From an uncultured Rickettsiaceae bacterium (GTDB lineage Bacteria > Pseudomonadota > Alphaproteobacteria > Rickettsiales > Rickettsiaceae): DNA of 32,158 nucleotides. The notes beneath the pieces were generated by a model. It saw nothing but the letters and a program-made list of their open reading frames with translations. It was not told the origin of the DNA and did not search any database. Location of the stretch: NCBI GenBank assembly GCA_905479885.1, contig CAJQOE010000030.1:1-32158 (forward strand), written 5' to 3'. Made by a program: the position numbers and the translations under genes. Below, piece by piece: positions 1 to 7,218 of this stretch. The first letter of the stretch is position 1; each line of letters starts with the position of its first letter.

Positions 1-54
1 GTTCGTGGTATGGTGAAAAAAGTTCAGCATTTAATAAGTGTAGAAACTGTATAA
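1..54 (+). CDS. rpmD: 50S ribosomal protein L30, C-terminal end (partial)
   Basis: Only the last 17 codons and the TAA stop are inside the window. In the first frame they read VRGMVKKVQHLISVETV, which matches the C-terminal RGM-x-x-KV-x-HL-x-x-V pattern of L30, a small protein of the large ribosomal subunit. It lies 16 bp before rplO, the usual rpmD-rplO-secY order of the spc operon. The 5' part is outside the window. Identity rests on this short motif plus the gene order, which together are strong. Confidence 0.85.
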   Translation, partial: VRGMVKKVQHLISVETV

Positions 55-70
55 AGTTTGGTAGGAAATT

Positions 71-526
71 ATGGAAATGAAATTAAATACATTATTTAAC
101 GTACCTGGATCTAAAAAACCAAGAAAAAGAGTTGGTAGAGGAATAGGTAGCGGCACAGGTAAAACTTGTGGTCGTGGTGTTAAGGGACAAAAATCTAGAT
201 CTGGTGTTGCGATCAAAACAGAAGGTGGTCAAATGCCTTTGATCAAGAGATTACCAAAAAGAGGTTTTAATTGTTCAAAATCAGTTGATTATACAGCTAT
301 AAGCATTGCAGATATTGAAGCTTTAATCGAAATGAAGCGTATTGATGTTAACACTAGTGTTAATAAAGAAATATTATTTGGCATTGGGTATATTAAAAGT
401 ATAAAAGTACCGGTAAAATTGTTAGGTGGTCTTGAAAAGACAAGTCATAAACTAACTATTGAATTGGATGCTTGTTCTGCTAGCGCAAAGTCAGTTATTG
501 AAAACGCTGGCGGCAAAGTTTTATAA
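71..526 (+). CDS. rplO: 50S ribosomal protein L15
   Basis: L15 is a late-assembly protein of the large ribosomal subunit. The 151-aa product has the basic glycine-rich N-terminus of the family (about residues 14-45: KKPRKRVGRG, GTGKTCGRG, KGQKSRSG) followed by the GGQMPLIKRLPKRGF block, and a C-terminal beta domain ending in ENAGGKVL. Length is normal for bacteria. A second ATG lies two codons in (77) and would give the common MKLNTL start; the AGGA at 63-66 suits either. It sits between rpmD and secY, 9 bp upstream of the latter, so the genes are almost certainly co-transcribed. Confidence 0.97.
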   Translation: MEMKLNTLFNVPGSKKPRKRVGRGIGSGTGKTCGRGVKGQKSRSGVAIKTEGGQMPLIKRLPKRGFNCSKSVDYTAISIADIEALIEMKRIDVNTSVNKEILFGIGYIKSIKVPVKLLGGLEKTSHKLTIELDACSASAKSVIENAGGKVL

Positions 527-535
527 AGAAATATA

Positions 536-1828
536 ATGCAAAAACCAAAAGGAGAACTTAGTAGTCGTATTTTATTCACCTTGAGTGTCTTGGTGGTTTG
601 TAGAATTGGCTCCTTTGTACCTATTCCTGGAATAGATTCTGTGGCCTTAGCAAGCCTTGCTGAGCGTGCTCAAGGTGGTATTTTGGGTATGTTTAACATG
701 CTTTCGGGTGGATCACTTGAAAGAATGTCAATATTTGCTTTGGCAATAATGCCCTATATTACAGCGTCGATTGTTATTCAGTTGATGACTATTGCATATA
801 AACCTCTGGAAAACCTAAAAAAAGATGGAGAGGTTGGGCGTCGAAAGATCAATCAATTATCTAGATACTTAACGGTTTTGTTTGCTGCATTTCAAGCTTA
901 TGGAGTGACTTTGGGGTTAGAAGCAACCATTACCCCTTATGGCCCAGTAGTTATCGTGGATTCTATGATTTTCAAGGTGTCTACAGTCATTACATTAGTA
1001 GTTGGCACTATGTTTTTGATGTGGCTTGGAGAGCAAATTACTTCTAGAGGTATTGGAAACGGTACATCTTTGATTATTTTTATAGGAATAGTTTCTGGCT
1101 TGCCAAGCGCTGTTATTGGCATGTTTGAACTTTCACGTAAAGGTGCTATGTCACCATTAGCTGTTATAGCTATTTGTGCTGGGGTTTTAGTGATGATCCT
1201 GGTGATTATCTTCTTTGAGCGAGCTCAGAGACGGGTACTAGTGCAATATCCTAAACGCCAGGTAGGAAATAAAGTATATGGCGGTGATTCCACTCATATG
1301 CCATTAAAATTAAACACCTCAGGTGTAATACCACCGATTTTTGCAAGTTCAGTATTATTGTTCCCTGCAACGATTTCGGATTTTTCAGCCAGTGGTGATT
1401 CAGAAATTATGGCGATGTTTTCGCAATATTTAGGTCATGGTAAGCCTTTATTTATATTGTTATATGTATCGCTTATTATGTTTTTTAGTTTTTTCTATAC
1501 AGCAGTAGTATTTAATTCTGAAGATACAGCCAATAATCTAAGAAAAAATGGGGCTTATGTACCTGGAAGAAGGCCTGGGAAGAATACAGCGGAATATTTT
1601 GATTATTTATTAACGCGCTTAACAGTAATTGGTAGTTTATATTTATCTGTTGTATGTATTGTTCCAGAGTTGTTGATGAATAAATATTCTGTAGCATTTG
1701 CTTTAGGTGGTACAAGTTTTTTAATCGTAGTTAATGTTGTGCTTGATACTTTTACTCAAATCCAAACACATTTATTTAGTGCTAGGTATGAAGGTTTGGT
1801 TAAAAAGATGAGGCTAAAAGACAGATGA
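536..1828 (+). CDS. secY: Preprotein translocase subunit SecY
   Basis: SecY forms the channel of the SecYEG translocon in the inner membrane, through which unfolded proteins are exported or inserted. The 430-aa protein shows about ten hydrophobic membrane spans, the plug and first-span region with PIPGID near residue 30, FNMLSGGSLERMSIFALAI near 55-75, and the cytoplasmic loop with AQRRVLVQYPKRQ near 230-242 that contacts SecA and ribosomes. The length is typical. The stop overlaps the adk start by 4 nt (ATGA), as expected for translational coupling within the spc operon. Unlike in Gammaproteobacteria, no rpmJ follows. Confidence 0.97.
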   Translation: MQKPKGELSSRILFTLSVLVVCRIGSFVPIPGIDSVALASLAERAQGGILGMFNMLSGGSLERMSIFALAIMPYITASIVIQLMTIAYKPLENLKKDGEVGRRKINQLSRYLTVLFAAFQAYGVTLGLEATITPYGPVVIVDSMIFKVSTVITLVVGTMFLMWLGEQITSRGIGNGTSLIIFIGIVSGLPSAVIGMFELSRKGAMSPLAVIAICAGVLVMILVIIFFERAQRRVLVQYPKRQVGNKVYGGDSTHMPLKLNTSGVIPPIFASSVLLFPATISDFSASGDSEIMAMFSQYLGHGKPLFILLYVSLIMFFSFFYTAVVFNSEDTANNLRKNGAYVPGRRPGKNTAEYFDYLLTRLTVIGSLYLSVVCIVPELLMNKYSVAFALGGTSFLIVVNVVLDTFTQIQTHLFSARYEGLVKKMRLKDR

Positions 1829-2472
1829 TAAAAAAAATAATACTTTTATTGGGGCTTCCTGGTTCAGGAAAAGGAACGCAGGGTGCTATTTTATCTAAGG
1901 AATTAGCTTTGCCGCATATATCCACGGGTGATATTTTTAGAAAGATGATTCTAGAGAAATCAAAAGAGTCTAAGATGTTAGCCGAATATATGGATGAAGG
2001 TAAGCTTGTACCAAGTGACTTAGTGAATAAAATAGTTAAGCAGTTTATTTTGTCAGATGAATGTCGCGAAGGATGTATTCTTGATGGGTATCCTAGGACG
2101 CTTAGACAAGCTGAATATTTTATTTCAAACATTGATACAAAAGTTAGCGTTATCTATTTAAAAATAGATGATGAAGTAGTGGTGAAGCGTATTCTAGGTA
2201 GAATAAGCTGCGCATCATGCGGTAAATTATATAATGAATATTTTGACAAGCCTAAAAAAGATGGGGTCTGTGATGAGTGCGGTGCTACTGAGTTTATAGC
2301 ACGTGCTGATGACGATGAAGATACTATTTTAGCTAGGATAGAGGAGTATAAAAAAGAAACTTTGCCTTTAATCGAGTATTATAAACATAAGGGTAAATTT
2401 TTTACAGTGAATGCAGGGGAATCAAAGGAGCAAGTCGTGAATGAACTTGCTTCAATTATAAAAAAGATTTGA
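1825..2472 (+). CDS. adk: Adenylate kinase
   Basis: Cytosolic enzyme interconverting ATP + AMP and 2 ADP, needed for nucleotide balance. The 215-aa long-form protein begins with the P-loop GLPGSGKGT (residues 10-18), followed by STGD and the DGYPRT motif near 87-92. The LID domain carries four cysteines (C129, C132, C149, C152) in the C-x2-C...C-x2-C arrangement that binds zinc in many bacterial adenylate kinases, in place of the His/Ser/Asp/Thr version of E. coli. It overlaps secY by 4 nt and precedes rpsM by 60 bp, the standard position in Alphaproteobacteria. Confidence 0.97.
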   Translation: MIKKIILLLGLPGSGKGTQGAILSKELALPHISTGDIFRKMILEKSKESKMLAEYMDEGKLVPSDLVNKIVKQFILSDECREGCILDGYPRTLRQAEYFISNIDTKVSVIYLKIDDEVVVKRILGRISCASCGKLYNEYFDKPKKDGVCDECGATEFIARADDDEDTILARIEEYKKETLPLIEYYKHKGKFFTVNAGESKEQVVNELASIIKKI

Positions 2473-2532
2473 CTTTGTCGAATATTTTTATATTATTCTG
2501 TTCTAATTATTTTAAAAGTCGGAGAGTTTTTT

Positions 2533-2901
2533 GTGGCAAGGATTGCAGGTGTAAATATTCCACCAAATAAAAGATTAGTTATTAGCTTAACTTATATATA
2601 CGGCGTTGGTCTAACTTCGGCTCAGAAGATTTGTAAAAGTTCAAATCTATCAGAGAGCAAAAGAGTAAAAGATCTTGATGACCAAGAATTAATAACATTG
2701 CGTACAGAAATAGAAAAAAACTTCCAGGTAGAGGGCGATCTTCGTAGAGAAGTAAGTCTTAATATCAAAAAGAAGAAAGATATTCGTACATATCAAGGTT
2801 TAAGACATATCAGAAAATTACCTGTTCGTGGTCAGAATACCCATTCTAACGCTAGAACAAGAAAAGGTAAGGCTGTTGCTATTGCTGGTAAGAAGAAATA
2901 A
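2533..2901 (+). CDS. rpsM: 30S ribosomal protein S13 (GTG start)
   Basis: S13 sits in the head of the small subunit and contacts the P-site tRNA and the inter-subunit bridge. The 122-aa product starts ARIAGVNIPPNKR, contains the helix-hairpin region with YGVG and the RHIRKLPVRGQ-T-H-x-NARTRKG C-terminus typical of the family. The start is GTG at 2533, supported by the upstream GGAGAG at 2521-2526 and by alignment of the N-terminus with the conserved family start. It is followed 16 bp later by rpsK, in the alpha operon order rpsM-rpsK-rpoA-rplQ. Confidence 0.96.
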   Translation: MARIAGVNIPPNKRLVISLTYIYGVGLTSAQKICKSSNLSESKRVKDLDDQELITLRTEIEKNFQVEGDLRREVSLNIKKKKDIRTYQGLRHIRKLPVRGQNTHSNARTRKGKAVAIAGKKK

Positions 2902-2917
2902 TTTAGAGATATAAACA

Positions 2918-3319
2918 ATGAGTCCAACAAATAAAGCGAGTTCAGCGAACAAAGCTAAAAAGAAAAAGAAGAATATCAGCCTAGGAGTTGTGCATATTAA
3001 AGCAACTTTTAACAATACTATTGTTACAGTTACTGATGTACAAGGTAATGTGATAGCGATTTCTACTGCTGGTGCCCATGGTTTTAAAGGAGCTAAAAAA
3101 GCAACTCCATATGCAGCTCAAATTACTGTTGATAAAGTCTCTAATGAGGCAAAAGAGCACGGTCTGAAAACTGTATCTATCAGAGTTAAAGGCGCTGGGT
3201 CACAAAGAGAGTCAGCAATGAGAGCTGTTTTTAGTCAGAACTTTGTTGTTACTTCAATAACAGATGTATCAAGCGTCGCTCATAATGGAGTTAGAGCCCC
3301 AAAAAGAAGACGTACATAA
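2918..3319 (+). CDS. rpsK: 30S ribosomal protein S11
   Basis: S11 belongs to the platform of the small subunit near the Shine-Dalgarno/anti-Shine-Dalgarno helix. The 133-aa protein has the family blocks HIKATFNNTIVTVTD, GAHGFKGAKKATPYAAQ and the terminal APKRRRT. The usual GPGSGRES segment reads GAGSQRES here, a modest local change. The N-terminus is a lysine-rich extension of about 20 residues. Start at ATG 2918 follows rpsM by 16 bp; rpoA follows 39 bp later. Confidence 0.96.
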   Translation: MSPTNKASSANKAKKKKKNISLGVVHIKATFNNTIVTVTDVQGNVIAISTAGAHGFKGAKKATPYAAQITVDKVSNEAKEHGLKTVSIRVKGAGSQRESAMRAVFSQNFVVTSITDVSSVAHNGVRAPKRRRT

Positions 3320-3358
3320 GAAGAACAGACATAACGATAGAGAGTTAGGAAGAAGCAT

Positions 3359-4378
3359 ATGTTATCACTAAATAAAAATTGGCGTTCATTAATTAAACCA
3401 TCTAAAATTGTATATGATGGCAATAATGATGATAGCAACATAGCAAATATTATCATTGAACCTTTGGAACGTGGCTTTGGTTTGACTTTAGGTAATGCGC
3501 TTAGAAGAGTCTTGTTGTCATCTCTACAGGGTGCGGCTATTACTGCATTAAAAATTCCTGGTGTTGAGCATGAGTTTTCTGCAAAATCAGGCGTTAAAGA
3601 AGATATAGTGGATATTGTTCTTAATTTAAAGAAAGTCTCTGTTAAGATGCATACTTCAGAAAGAAAAGTAGTTAGAATCAAGGCAAAAGGCCCTTGCGTT
3701 GTAACGGCTGGTATGATTGAAACTGGAACTGATGTAGAAATTCTTAATCCAGATCAGAAGATTTGTACTTTGTCTAAGGATGCTGAGCTTGAAATGGAGC
3801 TTTATTGTGAAATTGGTAAAGGATATGTTCCAGCAGCTAGTGCTAGTTCTAAGGATTTCCCGATAGGGGTTATTACTGTTGATGCATTATTTAGTCCAGT
3901 GAAGAAAGTATCTTATAAAGTTGAAGATACTCGTGTAGGTCAGGTAACGGATTATGATAAATTAATCATGAATATCGAAACAGACGCAACTATAACTCCT
4001 GAAATAGCTATAGCATTGTCAGCAAAGATATTACAAGATCAATTGCAATTATTTGTTACTTTTAAAGAAGAAGAGGAAGAGAAACAAGAAGTTCAAGAAG
4101 AGCTTGAATATAATCCAATTCTTCTTAAGAAAGTCGATGAGCTTGAACTGTCTGTTAGATCAAGAAATTGCCTACAAAACGATAATATCGTGTATATTGG
4201 TGATTTGGTTAATAAGACAGAAGCTGAAATGCTAAGAACTCAGAATTTTGGTAGAAAATCTTTGAATGAAATCAAAGAAGTGCTAGCAAAATTCAATTTA
4301 AAATTTGGTATGGAAATTAACGGCTGGCCTCCTGAAAATATAGAAGAGTTTGCTAAGAAATACGAAGACCCTTATTGA
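3359..4378 (+). CDS. rpoA: DNA-directed RNA polymerase alpha subunit
   Basis: The alpha subunit dimer nucleates assembly of RNA polymerase, and its C-terminal domain contacts UP elements and activators. The 339-aa protein has the N-terminal dimerisation domain (about 1-235) with EPLERGFGLTLGNALRRVLLSS near 37-58, a strongly acidic linker (run of Glu near 235-250), and the C-terminal domain with SVRSRNCLQ, LVNKTEAEML and GRKSLNEI motifs (about 260-325). Length is normal. It lies between rpsK and rplQ; the 166 bp before rplQ contain several hairpins, so rplQ may also have its own transcript. Confidence 0.97.
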   Translation: MLSLNKNWRSLIKPSKIVYDGNNDDSNIANIIIEPLERGFGLTLGNALRRVLLSSLQGAAITALKIPGVEHEFSAKSGVKEDIVDIVLNLKKVSVKMHTSERKVVRIKAKGPCVVTAGMIETGTDVEILNPDQKICTLSKDAELEMELYCEIGKGYVPAASASSKDFPIGVITVDALFSPVKKVSYKVEDTRVGQVTDYDKLIMNIETDATITPEIAIALSAKILQDQLQLFVTFKEEEEEKQEVQEELEYNPILLKKVDELELSVRSRNCLQNDNIVYIGDLVNKTEAEMLRTQNFGRKSLNEIKEVLAKFNLKFGMEINGWPPENIEEFAKKYEDPY

Positions 4379-4389
4379 TTTGGTGTGTG

Positions 4390-4415
4390 TTTAATCCGCA
4401 GATATTAGGATTAAA
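4390..4415 (+). terminator. Possible weak hairpin after rpoA
   Basis: An 8-bp inverted repeat, TTTAATCC (4390-4397) and GGATTAAA (4408-4415), with a 10-nt loop starts 11 bp after the rpoA stop. It is AT-rich and is followed by taataatt rather than a run of T, so it may be only an attenuator or mRNA 3' structure. Two further short hairpins lie in the same gap (TTCGCTA 4422-4428 with TAGTGAA 4439-4445, and CTTAC 4491-4495 with GTAAG 4504-4508). Confidence 0.3.
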
Positions 4416-4544
4416 TAATAATTCGCTATAAATATATTTAGTGAAATAACTGATGATTATAGAGTGCGATTAATAAAAATAGAGCTAATACTTACGGATT
4501 ATTGTAAGAATTCGCTTTTTAAGTTGAATATTTAGGTAAAAGAA

Positions 4545-4958
4545 ATGCGTCATAAGATTAAAGGAACAAAGTTAAATAGAACATCTTCCCATAGAAAGGC
4601 TATGTTTGCAAATATGGCAACCTCTTTGGTTATGAACGAGCAGATCAAGACTACTGTAACAAAAGCAAAAGCACTGCGCCCTTATATAGAGCAATTAGTG
4701 ACTAAAGCGAGAAAGGGTACTTTAGCTGCTAGAAGAGATATCATTGCACGTGTTAGAGATAAAGCAGCTGCAGATAAGCTGATGTTAGTTTTAGCTGAAA
4801 GATACAAAGAACGTCCAGGTGGATATACAAGAGTTGTCAAAGCTGGTTTTAGATATGGTGACATGGCTCCAGTGGCGTATATAGAATTTGTTGATAGAGA
4901 TGTAAGCGCTAAAGGTTGCATGACTCCTAAAACAGAACAAACAGAACAAGAAATTTAA
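4545..4958 (+). CDS. rplQ: 50S ribosomal protein L17
   Basis: L17 lies near the exit of the peptide tunnel of the large subunit. The 137-aa product begins MRHKIKGTKLNRTSSHR-A and has NMATSLVMNEQIKTTVTKAKALRP and the C-terminal VEFVDRD-like block (here IEFVDRDVSA). About ten extra polar residues, ending KTEQTEQEI, follow the usual end of the bacterial protein. It closes the alpha operon after rpoA, though 166 bp separate the two. rpsT begins 16 bp after the stop. Confidence 0.96.
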   Translation: MRHKIKGTKLNRTSSHRKAMFANMATSLVMNEQIKTTVTKAKALRPYIEQLVTKARKGTLAARRDIIARVRDKAAADKLMLVLAERYKERPGGYTRVVKAGFRYGDMAPVAYIEFVDRDVSAKGCMTPKTEQTEQEI

Positions 4959-4974
4959 GAATAAGGTTTAACTT

Positions 4975-5366
4975 ATGGCAAATCATTCCGCTACAAAAAA
5001 ATCAATTAAAAAACGATTACTAAGACTGCTATTAATAAAAGCAGAAAAACTCGTATCAAAACTTATATTAAAAGAGTTGTGGTAGCTGTGGAATCTGGTT
5101 TAGCACAAGAAGCTAATAAAGCTTTGATTGAAGCTCAATCAGAAATCATGAGAGGGGTTGCGTGTAACATTCTAAAAAAGAATACCGGCTCTAGAAAAAT
5201 TAGCCGTTTAGCTAGCAGAGTTAAGGATATATCTTTAGGTGTTGCAGAAGGTGCAGCTGTCAAAGCTGAAAAGCCAGCGGTAAAAAAAGCTAAAGCAGCA
5301 GCTCCAAAGAAAGCTGAAGTGAAAAAAACAGTTGCAAAGAAGGCCGCCGTGAAAAAAGATGCATAA
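4975..5366 (+). pseudogene. rpsT: 30S ribosomal protein S20 with -1 frameshift and Lys/Ala-rich tail
   Basis: S20 binds 16S rRNA in the body of the small subunit. From ATG 4975 the first frame reads MANHSATKKSIKK, then goes out of frame at the six-A run 5008-5013. The next frame continues ITKTAINKSRKTRIKTYIKR, and then the typical S20 body ending near SRKISRLASRVKDIS. One extra A would restore a single reading frame of 130 residues. The family is usually about 87-92 residues; the surplus is a tail of roughly 40 residues built of Lys, Ala, Pro and Val (for example PAVKKAKAAAPKKA). The shift may be a homopolymer sequencing error, a real mutation, or a site of slippage; the sequence alone cannot decide. 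The body and tail downstream are intact to the stop at 5364-5366. Confidence 0.8.
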
Positions 5367-5395
5367 TTAAATTGCATATTACATACATGTATTCT

Positions 5396-5426
5396 AAAAA
5401 AGGCGCCTTTATAGAGCGCCTTTTTT
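5396..5426. terminator. Bidirectional intrinsic terminator after rpsT
   Basis: AAAAAAGGCGC (5396-5406) pairs with GCGCCTTTTTT (5416-5426) around a 9-nt loop. The GC-rich core with A/T flanks gives a U-run on either strand. It can end the ribosomal-protein transcript on the plus strand and the gltA-exporter transcript, whose last gene stops at 5543 on the minus strand. Confidence 0.85.
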
Positions 5427-5542
5427 ATTCTCCCGAGAGTAAATCTAGGCTTGCTATATGTTGTGTAAGTTCATCTACTATTATGTATTTACAGTATAAA
5501 GTGATCACAAATTTTACAGCTAGGGTGTATAAGTTGTAAACA

Positions 5543-6520
5543 TCACAAAGAAGTATTAGTTTCAATAAAGACATCTAGATGCTGCCCAATGTAGATATTA
5601 TCGGTATCGTAATTTATTTGGTAGATTATTTCAATAACTCTTGTATCTATTAATTCTGTTCTATTTTCAGCTAAACTACCTTTTTGTAACGCGTATGGTT
5701 CCACTCTTACAAAACTAAGTGGTATTTTGATGTTACTGTTACTTCTTAGAAAAGCATAGGCTTTTAGCTGTTTTTCAAAGCGCCAAATATCATTTTCATC
5801 TATTTGTACTCTTAAATATAGGGGGTGGATTTTTCCTAGTAGTATAGGGCTATTTTGGTCTTGTTCATTGCCGCTGATAAATTCACCTGGCGTAATACGT
5901 ACTTTTAGTATTATTCCATCTATAGGAGAATTGATCATTGTTTTTTCAAGATCAATCTTTGCTAGTTGTAATTCTGCTTCGCTTTGATCAATTATAGTGT
6001 TTTTGATAGTTGTATCTGCTTGAGCGCGTTCTACGGCGAAATAACGTTTTTGTAAATCTTCTTGGCTAATACTACGCCCAGACTTTAATCCCTGTGCTCG
6101 CTTCAGACTATCTTGAGCATCTGATAAATTAATTTGACTAAGCTTGAGGGCGGCTTTTCCTCTAGCTAAGGAATGTAGTTTATTTTGGACTTCTGCTTTC
6201 GCACTTCTTTGGTCTAAGGTAAAGATAGTTTCACCGGCGGATACTTTATCTCCTTCGGTGACCATAACCTTGCTAACAATACCTGGAGCAAAGGAACCAA
6301 TGCTCATATTACGGCTACTTGCTTCTACAAATCCTATACCAGCTATATTATATTCAAATGGTGATATGTGAGGGGTGGCTAAATTACTTGAGGGCGCATT
6401 TGCTTCTACTCCTGTGGTAAAAGCAAAAATTATTGACCAAATAATGCCGGTAATAGAGAGTAAAAGTAGAATATTTTTTCTTAACATTATAAAAATGGAA
6501 AGTGATATATTATTTTTCAT
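5543..6520 (-). CDS. HlyD-family periplasmic adaptor of an ABC exporter
   Basis: Membrane-fusion (adaptor) protein that would link an inner-membrane ABC exporter to an outer-membrane TolC-like channel. The 325-aa protein has one N-terminal membrane anchor (about residues 12-35), a split biotinyl-lipoyl barrel (GIVSKVMVTEGDKVSAGE near 82-100 and SPIDGIILKV near 192-202), an intervening alpha-helical hairpin rich in Ala, Leu, Lys and Gln (about 105-190), and a beta-barrel C-terminus. The ATG at 6520 overlaps the ATPase stop by 11 nt; Met12 (6487) is an alternative start just before the anchor. Third gene of the exporter unit. The substrate cannot be read from sequence, and no outer-membrane channel is in the window. 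Confidence 0.85.
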   Translation of the reverse strand: MKNNISLSIFIMLRKNILLLLSITGIIWSIIFAFTTGVEANAPSSNLATPHISPFEYNIAGIGFVEASSRNMSIGSFAPGIVSKVMVTEGDKVSAGETIFTLDQRSAKAEVQNKLHSLARGKAALKLSQINLSDAQDSLKRAQGLKSGRSISQEDLQKRYFAVERAQADTTIKNTIIDQSEAELQLAKIDLEKTMINSPIDGIILKVRITPGEFISGNEQDQNSPILLGKIHPLYLRVQIDENDIWRFEKQLKAYAFLRSNSNIKIPLSFVRVEPYALQKGSLAENRTELIDTRVIEIIYQINYDTDNIYIGQHLDVFIETNTSL

Positions 6521-7217
6521 GATCAGTACCTTTAGTTTCCTTTTCTATTATTCCATCATTGAGATGTAGAATTCTATTTGCGTATTTTAAAATACGAGTA
6601 TCGTGCGTTACTATGATAAAGGTCGTATTAAGTTCTTTATTTATTTTCTGCATAAGTTCTATGATTTTAGTGCCGGTGACTAAATCTAAGGCGCTTGTTG
6701 GTTCATCACAGATTATAATTTGTGGTTTGTGCACGATTGACCTTGCAATAGCTACTCGTTGTTGTTGTCCGCCTGACAGAGCATTAGGATGTAAATAGGA
6801 TTTATCATGGAGTCCTACTGTTTTTAATGTAGCAATAGCTTGTTTTATTGCTGCATGTCTTTCTGTACCGGATATCATTAATGGTATGGCAGTATTTTCT
6901 GCAATCGTTAATGTAGGAATGAGGTTATAAGATTGAAATACAAAGCCTATGTTTTTAGCACGAAACTTTAGCAAACCTTCAGAAGTCATTTTGTGGTAAG
7001 CTTTGTTCTTTACTACGCACTTACCAGAATCATATGGCAAAATTCCAGCGATTATAGAAATTAAAGTTGTTTTACCACATCCTGATGGTCCAGCAAGCAT
7101 TAGGAAATCTCCATCTTTTATGTCTAAATTGACGGATTTTAATATATTAATTTTCAAATCGTTCTCTCCGAAAGATTTGTTGATGTTAATACAGGAAATG
7201 GCTAAGGACTTTGTCAT
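6510..7217 (-). CDS. ABC exporter ATP-binding protein (DevA/LolD/MacB-like)
   Basis: Cytosolic ATPase that powers the adjacent FtsX-type permease. All nucleotide-binding motifs are present: Walker A GPSGCGKTT, Q-loop in FVFQSYNLIPTLTIAEN, signature LSGGQQQRVAIARS, Walker B IIICDEPTSALD, and the H-loop in IIVTHD. I place the start at ATG 7217: it lies one base after the permease stop (TAATATG) with CCGAGA just upstream. A GTG at 7235 would add six residues and overlap the permease by 17 nt. The product from 7217 is 235 aa, normal for MacB/LolD-type ATPases. It sits between the permease and the adaptor, so the three form one exporter. Confidence 0.9.
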   Translation of the reverse strand: MTKSLAISCININKSFGENDLKINILKSVNLDIKDGDFLMLAGPSGCGKTTLISIIAGILPYDSGKCVVKNKAYHKMTSEGLLKFRAKNIGFVFQSYNLIPTLTIAENTAIPLMISGTERHAAIKQAIATLKTVGLHDKSYLHPNALSGGQQQRVAIARSIVHKPQIIICDEPTSALDLVTGTKIIELMQKINKELNTTFIIVTHDTRILKYANRILHLNDGIIEKETKGTDHEK

Positions 7218-7218
7218 A

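Noticed and set aside
5007..5016. Programmed -1 frameshift heptamer in rpsT
   Set aside because: The phase is wrong for a canonical X-XXY-YYZ site: the P-site Lys codon would slip onto TAA. No downstream stimulatory structure was seen, so only single-codon slippage or an error remains.
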